Shown in pieces: positions 8,750 through 20,794 of a stretch of DNA of 64,000 bases. This DNA comes from Ophiobolus disseminans (Eukaryota > Ascomycota > Dothideomycetes > Pleosporales > Phaeosphaeriaceae), in NCBI GenBank assembly GCA_010093685.1, contig MU006216.1:447065-511064 (forward strand), in the 5' to 3' direction. The notes under the pieces are model-generated. The model was not told the origin of the DNA and searched no databases. It saw nothing but the letters and a program-made list of their open reading frames with translations. The position numbers were made by a program, and so were the translations under genes. Each line of letters opens with the position of its first letter. Within the stretch, counting starts at the first letter, position 1.

Positions 8750-8971
8750 GCTCTTCTGTGCCCATCCCGGGTACCTTCCGATCATTTTGCTGAAGCAGGG
8801 TAGCTGGTGCCATGTCCACGTATTCGAAGAGTGTAGAGTGTTGGGCATTGGTGTCGCGTGTGTCTTGATTTTTTGGAGCTACTGGCTTGCCTGCTCCGAA
8901 AGACCTCCGCGTTCTCCGACAATCGGGAAATTTTAGGCCTCACCACCACCACTCGAACATTCACAACCCAC

Positions 8972-10421
8972 ATGGCAGAACCCGATGTGAAGGCTGCACC
9001 AGCCGGCAGTGGGTCGGCTGGGCCTAGCAAGCCACCGCGGCCTCCGAATCCAGTATGGAGGATGATGGGTACGCTCTCTAATACTCTCAGGTTAAATTGC
9101 TATCTAACACCACCCAGGCCTGCCAAACTTCCGATTCAGACTGCCGTCGCGCAATTGGATTATCTTTCTTTCCGTGACCGGGTCATGGACTGCCGCCGTA
9201 ATGTACGATCGCCGTGAAAAGAAGCGCATACAGAAGAAGTGGGCAAAGGTTGTAGAGCACATCGCACAGGAACCTCTCGACGCCCAACAATTACCTCGCA
9301 AGGTCACCGTTTACGTCTCTGCACCGCCGGCAGACGGACTAGTACCCGCGCGCGACCACTTCTTCGAATACGTCAAGCCTATACTGGTGGCAGCTGCATT
9401 GGACTGGGATGCGGTCGAGGGCCGGAGAGAGGGGGATGTAAGAGCAGGTCTTGCGGAGCGCATACGAAAGTTACGGAAACAGCGGGGAGAGTCAAGTCTC
9501 GAGCCTCTAGAAGAGAGCTTTGAGGAGTCGCTTGACGGACTCAGGCAAAGGGCTGGTGTGAAGGCGTGGGATGGCATAGGTGGAGACATTGTTATTGGAA
9601 GACACACATGGAAAGAATACGTGCGAGGATTGCACGAGGGATGGCTGGGACCGCTGGATCCGCCTATCCCGGTCGCAGAACCGACAACGCTCGAGTTCCC
9701 AGTGCCCCAGATTGAAGAACCTTCGTCGAGCCCCGCCCCAAGCGCACCAGGCTCGGAGCCAACTGTCGTACACGCGACTGACGACGCCTCTCCACAGTCA
9801 CTTCCCGATACTCCGTTACCAGAAGAAAGCGATAAGCCAAAGGAGGAGGAGAACAAGCCCAAGAAGAAGAAACAACCACCACCGTTCATCAAGCCCACCC
9901 AGTACGAGAATGCGCTTCTTTCCAGAAACTGCCCCCAAGCACTCGGCCCTGCAGCTGTCGTTCCTTTTCCACACCTTCTCGGTTTCTGGAACTTCCCAAT
10001 TCGCATGTACCGATTCTTGAACAGGCGTCAGGCCGCGGACGATATCGGTCGGCAGACAGCAGCCGCTGTACTAGGCGCATATAGACCTTTCGAGATTGCA
10101 GGCGAGACGGCCAACCTCAGCGGCGACGATGGAGAAAGTAGCGCACAATGGGAACAGCAGCGGTTACTTGCTTACGAAGAGGACAACTACCACAAGACGG
10201 CACGCGATCGCAGCAAAGATGAAGAAGGAAAGGAGCGATTGTGGCTCGACGACATGGTGCTGGATCGGCGCATTGCAGAGCGCATGCGGAGATTCGTACT
10301 CGATGCTGAAGTTGAAGAGCGCGCCAACAACATACCGGCGGAGAAGAAGAAGGAGCCTTGGTTCAGCTCGCTGTGGCCGAAGCAGGAGAGGGCCGCGTGG
10401 GAGGGACTGAGTGATGATTGA
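8972..10421 (+). CDS. TIM54: Mitochondrial inner-membrane translocase subunit Tim54
   Basis: Component of the TIM22 complex, which inserts carrier proteins into the mitochondrial inner membrane. Exons 8972-9068 and 9118-10421 give 466 aa. Family hallmarks: NPVWRMMGLPNFRFRLPSRNW near residue 26, then a single membrane span (WIIFLSVTGSWTAAVMY) and YDRREKKRIQKKW facing the intermembrane space. The YVSAPPADGL and HFFEYVKPIL blocks follow, with WNFPIRMYRFLNRR near residue 325. A Pro/Glu/Lys-rich disordered insert occupies about 215-275. The intron uses GTACGC and CCCAG. The start ATG lies 243 bp after the tRNA. Confidence 0.92.
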
Positions 10422-10743
10422 GCGCTCTGTAGATACCACCATCTCACCTTCGACTTGTACGAACATTTGTAGACTTAGACGACGGTATGAAAGCATTATA
10501 TGGCGTTGCTACAAAACTACACTGCATCGCATCATATATCTACACCCTGGAATCGCAAGCTTCGATGCTAAAACCTTCTCACATGCTAATCCCAGTCAAA
10601 AAAATCCATACCCAGACTACCCGTAACCTCCAGTATGCAAATTCACCGACTCCAAAGCAGAGAAAGCACTCTCAATGACTCAAAAGATTCCTGTCGCGGT
10701 AGAGCTCACACACTGGACAAGAGGAGGAAGCACCGTCGAGACT

Positions 10744-10821
10744 CTAGCACGTCATCCAGCCAAACATGCAGTCGAGACAGCTGCCCAGACACTCGAAGAA
10801 AGCGACGATGGTCTCGCACAT
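10744..10821 (-). CDS. Candidate 25-residue Cys-rich peptide
   Basis: ATG in good context (CTCACC before it), 25 codons then TAG: MCETIVAFFECLG then SCLDCMFGWMTC. Five cysteines alternate with bulky hydrophobics, a pattern seen in tiny fungal predicted proteins thought to be membrane-associated and possibly S-acylated. The leader upstream is CT-rich. The same frame stays open upstream to 11151 but with UTR-like composition. No homology can be confirmed here; this may be a chance ORF. Confidence 0.3.
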   Translation of the reverse strand: MCETIVAFFECLGSCLDCMFGWMTC

Positions 10822-12070
10822 GGTGAGTGCTGGTGGGAGGGAATATTTTGGCGTTGAGAGTGAGATGGATCGATAGAGAGGGACGTTATGAAACCTCGGG
10901 AGCCTAGGCTTTGGCGTAGGGATTTGTAGTTGCTCGTTGGTATTGACGCTTTTGGGTAGCGGTATTGATGTGTGATTTGACCAGGGAAATATTGCTCGCT
11001 GAAGTACTCGGTAAAGACTCGATACGTGCCGAAAGATAGGAGATAGGCTGTATGCTTTGAGGAAATGGCATTGACCTTGGAAAGCTGTGATGATGATACA
11101 TTGAAGGGGCGGCATCTTTCTCTTCTTATGTAAAATATGTGCTGCTTGCAAACATGAGGCACCGCAAGGCTACAGTCTTGTGTAGACTGAAGTAGGTCCA
11201 TTCTGCGACAGCCTGATGTATGTCAACAGGCTGTGTAGAAGGGCTGTGCAAGCCACACACAATGCGCTGCGACACGACGCGTAACATCCATTACCACACA
11301 GACATGCTTGTCCTTGTATCCCAGATACCTGCTCTCAGCTCCCGATATTATTGCACAAGTTACCTGGGCACATCACCCACCAAGCCCGCTTACCTAACCC
11401 GCCAAGCCCGCACCAACGCTAGCACTAGCGCCCCTCCAACCGTATAAATTCCTTCTCGCCCCGTCCCCCTCTTCCCTTCTCCATCATCAGTTGGTATACT
11501 ACATGTACCGTAAACATCGTGGCTCCGCTTAGGCGGCTTGCTGAGGGTTATTCGTTTTCTCTGTGAATAGTCTTCCGTTCCCGGCCCCGTAGAAGGAATC
11601 CGACCGTCTTCCTACCAATTGCACATCCGTGAAAAGATGGATTGGAGTTGTGGGATGGTGTGGGACATGCTTTATGCAATGTGAAGTGTGGCTTTGTGAT
11701 GGCTTTGGTGAGTGCAGTGGTCGTAATGGTCACGGCGCGATATCTGTTGCGCAATTTGCTGTGGCTAGTCGTTTGCGATGGTGAGGCTTTGCGAGAAACT
11801 TTTTTGTGGGGCGGGATAGCGCACCGGACGACGGAAGTAGAGCCTGCGATGCCATGCTACAACGTACAGCGGTCTGTACATCATCTCGAATCGAGTTTCT
11901 GTGCGCAGACAGACCGTTCAACGTTGTGCGATGGCAATGCCCGGGCCCGTCACGTCGGAATACCGAATGTGTGGAGTTGAGTCTATGAGATGCTACGACT
12001 ACTATGCAACGCCGCCCAAGATGCCTTCGCTGCGCTCCCAGCTACGCCATGTGTATGCTCGACTGTCCTG
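10822..12070. other. Gene-poor stretch
   Basis: No supportable gene. A TATAAA lies near 11443, just before a CT-rich stretch (11460-11490) that looks like a fungal core promoter, but no good coding frame follows it. Short open frames on both strands have no domain. Confidence 0.35.
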
Positions 12071-12711
12071 TCATGACCGCCGCTGCGTCGCCCTCCATGC
12101 GTCGAATGCTGGCTCCGCCGACTCGTGACTTGTTCCACACCGTTCGCCCAGCAAGCTCCACGTCCTCATGCGTATAATCTTTTCCACAGCCCTCTCGTTC
12201 CGCATGAGCATGGCCAGGCTCTCGGTTCTTGCCTCGCGAGGAAAGTACCGCCCCGAATATGGGTCCAACCGTTCGTTCACCGTTCGCTCTCTCGCCGTTG
12301 CGTCTTCAATCTGCCGTAATACGCTGTCCGGATCATCTGGGTCCGGCGACGTCGCAACACCCGCGCAGTAGTCCAGCACATCGGAGCGGACCGACCAGCT
12401 CGGGAACAGTACCCGCTGCTTGAAGCTGTCACACTGCTCCGGCCGCAATGTCCGCCCGGGAGAGCTCAACTGCCTCGCAGATGTGGAAGCGGGGTCGAAG
12501 CCGCGTTGTGCGGGTGTAAGCAGGGCGTTAAGGTTCTGTGTGATGGAATCGTCGGTGGTGCCACGCGATATTCGAAGGAAATCTGCATTCAGCCGGCTTG
12601 AGATTAGTTAGTGAGCTGGCACAGAGATAGTGTCAAGGGCGCACCTCGTAGGGCTGTCTGATTGAAGCAAAACTGCGGCGTAAGACGAGGTGCCGAGGAG
12701 GGTTGGGACAT
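12071..12711 (-). CDS. MIX23: MIX23 / Cid2-family mitochondrial intermembrane-space protein
   Basis: Exons 12711-12645 and 12582-12071 give 192 aa. The N-terminus LTPQFCFNQTALRDFLRISR is restored only with the intron 12644-12583 (donor GTGCGC, acceptor AATGCAG). The core reads EQCDSFKQRVLFPSW..VLDYCAGVATSPDPDDPD, then RLDPYSGRYFPREARTE. Members of this family (fission yeast Cid2, caffeine-induced death protein 2; human MIX23/CCDC58) carry conserved cysteines oxidised in the intermembrane space; here Cys15, Cys73, Cys95 and Cys171 are candidates. It is divergent from the DNA ligase gene, 288 bp away. Confidence 0.85.
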
Positions 12712-12999
12712 GGTGGGTGGCGGTGGTGGTGTTGGTGTTGGCGCGGGGGAGGGAGAAGGAGGGGAGGCGCTGGACCAGAAGTAGGACGCCAGCTCGACTG
12801 GAGACTTGGGGTGTCAATACGTGATGTGATGTATTGTTTCCGTGTTGGACCGCAAACTGAGTATCTTTAAGATGGACGATCCTGTCCGCTTAATGATGTC
12901 AGTACGGTTAGCGCGCTTGGACCCGTGCGCGAACGCGAGGCAGGCGCGTTCCGCGTCGAGGGTGCCTGAAATCTGTTTCCACTTCACAGGCAGCTGAGC

Positions 13000-15971
13000 A
13001 TGCCATTTCGCTTCAATCCGCTTCACTCCACTGCTTTGAAACGCCCGCTTTCTTGTACTTTTGATCGATCAATTGGTTTGCCGTGCGCCACTTCTGTTGT
13101 TTTCTACCACATCCGCCATCTTTCGCCGCGGCGCATTACACGTAGCGCAACAGCCATGGCGCCGAAACAGGCTACTCTTGGGTACGTCAAGTCTTCTCAG
13201 ACTACGTTAGGGTGCGGCGACGCCTTTGGAAACCATGGAAATTTTGGAGTGGCAATGCTGACTGTGACTGTAGCAAGTTCTTCGGAAAGCCGAACGGCAA
13301 CGCATCCAAACAGCAATCAAAGCTGTCCTTCTCGACGAAGCCGAAAGCCGAAAAGAAAGACGCCGACCCAAAAGACGAGCCCGGGTCTTCCCCAGAGGTC
13401 GCCAAAGCAGAGCCAAAGTCGTCGGCTGAGCAAGTAGGGACAGACACCAATGGCGAAACAGAACTCAAGGAAGAGGCCGATGGGGATGCAATGGAAGTAA
13501 GTAGCTCATCGACCGAGGCTGGCAAGAAGAGGCCCGCCAAAGAGGAGGAGGAAGATACCGAAGACGAGCCTCCCATGAAGCGACAGCGAAGAAAGCCTAC
13601 CAAGGACGCCGAACCGTCGAAGAAGTCCAAGGCGGCACCCAAGAAAGCAGAGAAGGCCCCTGCAAAATCGAAGAAGCCAGCTGCGAAGGCGAAACCAGTC
13701 GAAGAAGACGATGAAGACAACGAAGTGGCCGCGCCAGCTAAAGTGACGAAAGGCAAGAAGAAGGAGGCAAAGAAGTCACCAGTTCCGGTAGTAGAGGATG
13801 ATGAAGTTGATCAGAAGGATGACGAGGATGTATTGACATCAGACGAGGAACCAGAAGAGGTTAAGAAGAAGGCGAGGGAAAAGATTCAGACTACGTTGAA
13901 GTCCAACACCAAAGATCTATATCCCGACTGGAAGGAAGGCGACCCGGTACCATATGCCGCACTCTGCACGACCTTCTCGAAGATCGAGATGACAACAAAG
14001 CGCCTCGAGATATTGGCACATTCCTCGCTATTCTTGCGACAGGTCTTGCGGTTGACGCCATCAGATCTGCTGCCTACCACGCTTCTCATGATCAACAAGC
14101 TAGCTGCAGACTACACAGGCGTCGAACTAGGCATTGGGGAGTCTCTGATCAAGAAGGCAATATCGGAGAGCACAGGACGAACTCTCCAGCACATCAGTAG
14201 TGATCACAACGAGATTGGTGATCTTGGACTTGTTGCCACCAAGAGTCGCTCGAAACAGCCCACCATGTTCAAACCCAAGCCTCTGACAGTGCAGGGTGTT
14301 CACAAAGGTCTCTTGGCGATCGCTACCATTGAGGGGCATGGTTCTCAAGGACGAAAGGTTGATGGCATTAAGAAGCTGCTCTCAGCAGCGGATGCTCACA
14401 GCGCCGGCAAACACATCGATATAGAGAAGGACAAGGGCGGTCCAAGCGAGTCCAAATACATTGTGCGCACGCTCGAAGGCAAGCTGCGTTTGGGTCTTGC
14501 GGAGAGGACTGTCGTTGTTGCACTAGCCCAAGCCATGATCTTCCACGAGATGACATCAAAGGGAAACACACCATCAACAACAGACCTCGCTTCAGCGGAG
14601 TCGACACTCAAGTCTGTTTACAGGTAAATCATACCGCATCAACTTCGCACAATCGCACTAACAATTGTTTGCAGTGAGCTTCCGAGCTACGAAGTTATCA
14701 TTCCAGCTATGCTCGAACATGGCATCATGCATCTGCGCGAAAACTGCAGATTACAGCCAGGTGTTCCCCTCAAACCTATGCTTGCTAAACCAACAAAGTC
14801 AATTACCGAGGTGCTTGACCGTTTCGAAGGCAAGGACTTCACGTGCGAGTACAAGTACGACGGAGAGCGAGCTCAGATACACTTCGTCGCTCACGATGCT
14901 GACATGGAAATGGCAACGGCGGCACCAACTGCAGGCAAGAGTGACCGCGGCGTTTCAAACATCTTTTCTAGGAATTCCGAAGATTTGTCGAAGAAGTACC
15001 CCGACATCCTTGCCAAGCTGCCCACGTGGGTCAAAGAGGGCACAAAGAGCTTTGTGCTCGATTGCGAGTCAGTAGCCTGGGACATGGTGGAGAAGAAGGT
15101 ACTGCCCTTCCAGCAGCTTATGACTCGCAAGAGGAAGGACGTCAAGGTGGAGGATGTGAAAGTCAAAGTATGCGTGTTCGCTTTCGATATCCTCTATCTC
15201 AACGGCGAAGCGCTCGTGAACAAGTCGTTCCGTGAACGTCGCGACCATCTTCTGGACGCTTTTGTTCCAGTCGAGGGCGAGTTCGCTTTTGCGAAGTTCG
15301 CTAATACCAACGACTTGGAGGAGATTCAGATACTCCTAGAAGACTCGGTGAAGTCGGGCTGCGAAGGTCTGATGGTGAAGATGTTGGACGGCCCCGAATC
15401 GTCGTACGAGCCGTCCCGGCGGTCTCAGAACTGGCTCAAGGTGAAGAAGGACTACCTTGCTGGTGTCGGTGACTCTCTCGACCTTGTTGTCCTGGGAGCG
15501 TACTTTGGCAAGGGCAAGCGAACAAGTTGGTATGGTGCCTTCTTGCTGGCGTGCTACAACCCCAACACGCAAAATTACGAGACTGTGTGTAACATTGGTA
15601 CTGGTTTCTCGGAGGCCATACTCGAAACGCTTCACCAGCAACTTTCGGATATCGTCATCGACCGCCCCAAGCCCTTTTACACGCACTCATCCGGAAACAA
15701 GGACCAGCCTGATGTCTGGTTCGAGCCCCGCTTCGTATGGGAGGTCAAGACTGCAGATCTCACCTTGTCGCCGAGGTACCGGGCTGCAGCTCATGAAGTC
15801 TCTGGCGGTGGAAAGGGCATTAGTCTGAGGTTTCCACGTTTCATCAAGGAGAGGGACGACAAGAAGCCGGATGAGGCGTCTACGTCGAAGATGATTGCGG
15901 AGATGTATCAGCGACAGGAGAGCGTGTCGAAAACGAAGGGCCCTAGCGTCGACGATGACTTTGAGTATTGA
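13000..15971 (+). CDS. CDC9: ATP-dependent DNA ligase I
   Basis: Joins Okazaki fragments and seals nicks in excision repair. Exons 13000-13181, 13274-14623 and 14675-15971. From ATG 13156 the protein is 890 aa and starts with a PIP-box-like QATLGKFF for PCNA binding. From in-frame ATG 13000 it is 942 aa, with an Arg/Ser-rich, almost acid-free 52-residue leader that resembles a mitochondrial presequence. A long Lys/Glu-rich disordered tail is followed by the DNA-binding domain and the adenylation domain with EYKYDGER (catalytic Lys codon 14853-14855). The OB-fold end carries SLRFPRFIKERDDKKP. Yeast Cdc9 also makes nuclear and mitochondrial forms from two starts. Confidence 0.93.
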
Positions 15972-17179
15972 GGCCGGGTGGGCGAGTCGGACGTTTCTGT
16001 ATATTCACTGGAAACTAGATATTCGATGACAATTGCGCTTCGAGATCATGTTGGTGACGTGCCAAGCTTCTCATGCGATCAGTTCCAGCCCTACGAAGAA
16101 GCTCATGGTTTTTAAGCGCTAGGCACTACGCCAGATTCAGTGTAGCCCTAGCGCTCATCAAGTACGAGCTTTTTCGTAAAGGGCTTGCCCAGATCTCCAC
16201 GGTACCAGACGCTGATTGGCTGAGGAGCAGCGTCCCGGCCTGCGGGGCAGGGGCAAATGTTGAAATGCATTGCGCTCTCAAACATCGAATTCTGCACACC
16301 GTTGCATCTTTCACGTGTCCTTGAGACCACATGCACAATGCACACTTTGGTGACCGGTCTCGTAGCATGTCGCAAGGCTGAACCATTACTCAACTCGAAC
16401 CACGCCTTTACGCAGCAGCGTAACCGTTGAACGAAGATGAGCTTGCCGAGTATGCCCCGACCAGGCTCGCCAGAGGCTCTAGAAGTCTGTCTGCCACTTG
16501 GTATTTGACAACACATCTGGTTCCGAGCTCACACGTCGGCTGCCCCTCGTCGAAACGAGTTTCTCTAAAGGCCTAGCTCTGGCTCTTGCCCCTCATCACC
16601 ACGTTGATCCTCGCTTCTGTACGTTCCAATGAACATCAAGTAGCATGCCGGTAATATGCCACATGTGCACAGCTGCTTTGAATGCCATACCGCCTGCTTC
16701 TGGCCTGGTGTAGTGCATGCACTCCCTTGCCGACTTTTGGGTTGGGCTAGACAATCCAGGGTCCAACATCGCGCTACCATCCGGCGTCCTATCATTGGTC
16801 GACGGGAATTTGCTCCGAAGGCTTTTTGCCTCGAGTGGTACCAACGTCCACAGTTTCTCCCCTCGCTGTCGTCGAAGAAGCAGCAGGAACAGGTCTAGCA
16901 TTGTGCAATGCAAGACATATTGCCACCGGCAATCGGCATCTAGCCCCTCCGTCGAGCAGAGGAGCCAGCAACCGTTCCAGAGCGCTGCAGCTGGCGGTTG
17001 TCCTACCCGCTCAAGGCTATAGATTTCAGATGCTCGCGGATCTGCATGCCTACTGGGGGCTTAGCTAAAGGGAAAACGGAAGCAGCGCCTCTTTTCAGGG
17101 AAGTGGGACGTTGTGCGCCACTCCGCGATTGATACTACCTTCTCGCCTCTGCTGCCCGCCGGAATTTTCCTCCAGAGCA
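15972..17179. other. Intergenic, no gene resolved
   Basis: Downstream of the ligase. Short open frames exist on both strands (for example 16073-16324 plus, 16148-16516 minus) but none has a domain or consistent splice partners. The right end is the leader of the Zn2Cys6 gene at 17180. Confidence 0.4.
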
Positions 17180-17717
17180 ATGAAACTCCAGAGCCGCGAT
17201 ATGGACCCCCCGTTCTCAGAATCCCTTCCTAATGAGGCGCCGCGTCCAATGTTCCGACCTCTTTTGCCCTCCACAGCCCCACGCGGAGAATCCACCCACT
17301 TGCCGCCAAAAAGGCATCGTGTTCCACTGGCCTGCGCTGCCTGTCGGGGCCGAAAGACAAAGGTAACGCGCAATGCGAGATCCCGCAGTAATACTTCAGT
17401 CTGACTCATGATCTCAGTGTGACGGAGACCGGCCTAAATGTCATGAGTGTGTTTCCAGAGAGAGTCCGTGCCAGTATACCGAGACGGAAACGGCTATGCA
17501 GAAGCGCAAACATGAGGACCTCGAGGCGCTGATACATATGCTTAAATCGTTTGACGAGAAGGAAGCCTATGATCTGTTCCTAAGAATCCGAGCGGGCGTG
17601 GACACCAGCCTTTTGGTCGAACAGGTGCGACATGGAAGTATGCTTATGTCGCTTTCGAGCCAGGGGAGCTCGAATCAAAGTCAGGGGAGTCTGGGATCGA
17701 GATCGCAGTCGTCGTAA
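17180..17717 (+). CDS. Short Zn(II)2Cys6 protein lacking an activation/ligand domain
   Basis: Exons 17180-17362 and 17418-17717 give 160 aa; ATG 17201 is an in-frame alternative start. The intron interrupts the zinc cluster right after RKTK, and splicing completes C-X2-C-X6-C-X5-C-X2-C-X6-C (CAAC..KCDGDRPKC..C). A short helical tail follows (LEALIHMLKSFDEKEAYDLFLRIRAG) and then a Ser/Gln-rich end. No fungal-specific transcription factor domain follows. Such short zinc-cluster proteins occur in Pezizomycotina and may act as dimer partners or competitors. A missed downstream exon cannot be excluded. Confidence 0.7.
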
Positions 17718-18910
17718 TGCCCGGTGCGGCGGCGGCTTAGCAGGAGCGCAGGCGTTGTTCCTGCCAAACAGAGATAGAGAGAAAGAGAGAAGAAGGTGCG
17801 TGGGACATGTTGCCTCTTTATATATCGCTTCGCGTAAAATTGGCATCTGCAAGTACGGGAACAGCCGGATATCCTCAGCCCGGGAGAACTTGCAGCAAAG
17901 GAGGCGCGGTCCCCGGCTTTCTAAACTGGTTTTAGCTAGTTTCGATATCCTTTTTTTTTTGACCGCGGAGGGCAACAAAACGTCCCTCGCCAACGCCGCA
18001 TACAAAGCGCGTTTGGGCTGGTAATATATACCTTGTGTCGTTCAGACAAAGCGTCGTAACAGTAGAGCAGTTAAGGTGACGATCCATGCCGTGTTGATGA
18101 GCTGATGAATTTGACCTTGTCCAGACCCATGGTAGAAAGTGAAACTTGCAAAAAAGTGCCTACGTGGCGACACCAGTTTTCCCAACAATCTTTGAAGCTG
18201 TAACAGAACACTTTACACCTCTCTGCATACCTCCAACAAACCATGACAATCCTGCGCGCTCGCCTTTTCCGCCACACGCTGAAAAGACCGCGAGCCTGGC
18301 CATGGTGGCACGAGCAACAGTGCGCTCCGACGACCTAAACATGCCCCGCGGACCGGAGACGAGGCACTGCCATGCCGTTGAGAAGCTCCGCGCTGCACTT
18401 CGAGCTAGAAAAGAACTGAACCCCTAGAAAACTCGTTTCACGTGTATCGGACATATTTTCCGAGCCTGGGGAGGGGAAATATATAACCGGCGATGTCGGA
18501 TGGTGTAAGCTTGCGGGGGACGGGCACATGCGCTGCCTCGCGCTGCAACGGATTCTCTTTCTTTAAGAAGACCTCACGAGGCGTCTGATGGAGTAGAGGG
18601 AAAAGTGGAGCGGTGGCGAGGGAGGTGAAGTGTAAGGACCACGTGACTGTGTTGTGTGGGGCGGGCAGGATGATTGCACTAGTGGAGAGGGGCAAGGACG
18701 GCTGCGGTCCGAGAAGGAACATTTACATAGTATGCAGTACGTTCTACTGCTTTGAGAGTATAATTCCCAAGGAACCAAGATAATGTCGATCCTCAGCTGG
18801 TGCAGATTGACTAAGGCGAACACTATGAGAAGTCCTTCCACACCCCAACATCCCATCCTATAAGTCATTCATCATTCATAAACCATCAAAGAAACAAAAA
18901 ACAACGCCCC
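17718..18910. other. Intergenic, no gene resolved
   Basis: Contains a T10 run at 17951-17960 and a purine-rich tract around 18590-18720. Open frames on both strands (18146-18427 plus; 18438-18868 minus) have no recognisable domain and biased composition. Probably the promoter of the short Zn2Cys6 gene's neighbour plus shared 3' sequence. Confidence 0.35.
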
Positions 18911-20794
18911 CTAAACAAACCACTCCAAAAGCCCCTCATTAAATCCCCTCACTGCCTCAAATTCCTCTACCCCATTACACCCCTCCACCTGCGTCAAAAG
19001 GTCAAACACAGTCACAAGCTCATCATCAAACGCTTCCACCCCCTCCCCAACCACACCCACACACCCCTTCATACCCACATACGCAATACTCGACCGCGCA
19101 TGCGCTACGCGATCCATGCGCCTTAGATATTCCTTCCACCCGTCGCCCGGCTTACCAAAGTAGCCCGTCTTGCGCTGAAACTCAGCCAGCAAGTGGCGCA
19201 TATTCATCCAGCGCTCGAGACTAGCCTGCAGCGCGTCAAACTGGTTTCCGACTTTGGTGCGCAGGGATTCAGCGTCATTGATCCAGAATTGGTAGAGTAG
19301 GTTGTTCATGCGCTCTTCTGCGTCGGGCTGGTATGCTTCCGGGGCGAATTCGTTGATATTGTTCAAGTACGAGAGAAGGAGTTTGAAGAGTTGCATGCGC
19401 AGTTGTTTTCCTTGCCAGGGGTCGATTTTGGAGACGTCGATGTGTAGTGTGGAGAGGAGGGCGGTGCGCCATGGGTCGGTGTTTGTGTTGAAGGCTTGGG
19501 GGCGATGGGGTGAGAATTGAGTGTTATCGAGATTGTCGGCGCCGTGTTGCGTGCTGGGTGGGATTACGGAGTCTTGTCGCTGCGGGTCGGGGTAGGTGCC
19601 TGAGGGGCCGGCGGTGGGCGATCGGTGATCGTGGGGAGTCTCCCCATCGCTTGTGACTTGGACAATGGAGAAAAGCTCTTGGAATAAAGTTAGTAGGGAC
19701 ATAGATGTGAAAATAAACAGTCACATAATTTACCTTGTGTGTCTGCCATGACTTCGTCGGGGTCTATCTCGGTCTCACTGCCAACCGTCCCTTGTCTGTG
19801 TGGCGGCTTATATGTGCTGTCAGAATCGCACGTATCCTCTCTTTGCATTCGGCTTGTGGACGTGGAATCGCCAAGTCGTACTGGAAAATGAGGGGCAGGA
19901 GACAACGGTATTGAGTATATGTCTCGCTGTCGTCCTCGGGGTGATGTGATGGTTGTCCTTGCATCTCTCCCCAACTTCGGCAGCTTTCCAGATGATAGCT
20001 GCCCATGGAAACTTATTGCCTTGCGTTTGGTGTTAGGCGTCTTGGGAGATCGAGCTTCCGACCCGAGTGCGATGTCAAGATTCCCTTCGTTATCGACGAG
20101 CCTAGTCTGTGTAGGTGCAGTGTCCATTCGAGTTATTTCCGCCGGCGGGAGCATGTCTGTAGCTTCAGGAGCACGGAACGGCAGATCGGGTAGGGCAGTA
20201 CTTGTCGAACGTTGCGCTAGATGTTCTACATCGGAATGCTCACTGTCGGAGAGCTCACGCGGCACCGCATTTGCTCGTCCCTTCCCTCTACGAGACATTG
20301 TCGGTTGAACAGCATGGCGTGTGATCCAGCAACGAAGATAATACCGGATTCTAAACTTGATTAGCATCTTGTCCCTACTAGTGTTCCGGTGGCGTGGCCT
20401 ACGTGTGCTGATCTGCTTCCTTGTCCCAGCTCAGCTCTTGGGGGAAGACTGAATGTTGCCTCCCATACATGGTAGGCCAGCTATCTGCCCCGCCCCATAG
20501 TTTTTGCCCGTATGTTTCTCCCAGTTCTTGCACCTCAGCAGCAAAGACACCATCTTTGACGAGGTCAATCAACATTGTTTCTCTTTCGTTCCTGTAAATC
20601 GCCTTACAAGCGTCGGCATACTCCTTGATCTTCTTGTGCAAGCCATTGGCTTCGTCCTTGATAAAGATTGGTTCTTTGCGGGCGTCAGCTGTCTCGCTGT
20701 CAAGGCCAAGGGCTTCGGTAATGTCCTGAATCGTTCTCTTCTTGCTGATGCAAAGCTCGAGGAAATTGGTAGTTGCAATATTGGTTTGAGACAT
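18911..20794 (-). CDS. Hypothetical protein, 591 aa
   Basis: Not recognised. Exons 20794-20403, 20350-19734 and 19677-18911. Intron 1 (GTAGGC..GCTAAT..TTTAG, 52 nt) joins ..ADQHT to IRYYLRCW, and intron 2 (GTAAAT..CTAAC..CCAAG, 56 nt) joins ..MADTQ to ELFSIVQ; frames agree across both. The first ~130 residues are helical and charged (KKIKEYADACKAIYRNERETMLIDLVKDGVF). The middle is disordered and basic (MSRRGKGRANAVPRE..), suggestive of a nuclear protein. The C-terminal ~170 residues look helical and folded. An alternative is two separate genes, the second starting at 20298. Confidence 0.6.

Noticed and set aside
20298..20794. Two separate genes instead of one 591-aa protein
   Set aside because: A well-formed 52-nt intron (GTAGGC, GCTAAT, TTTAG) joins the frames exactly, so a single gene is preferred; kept as an alternative.
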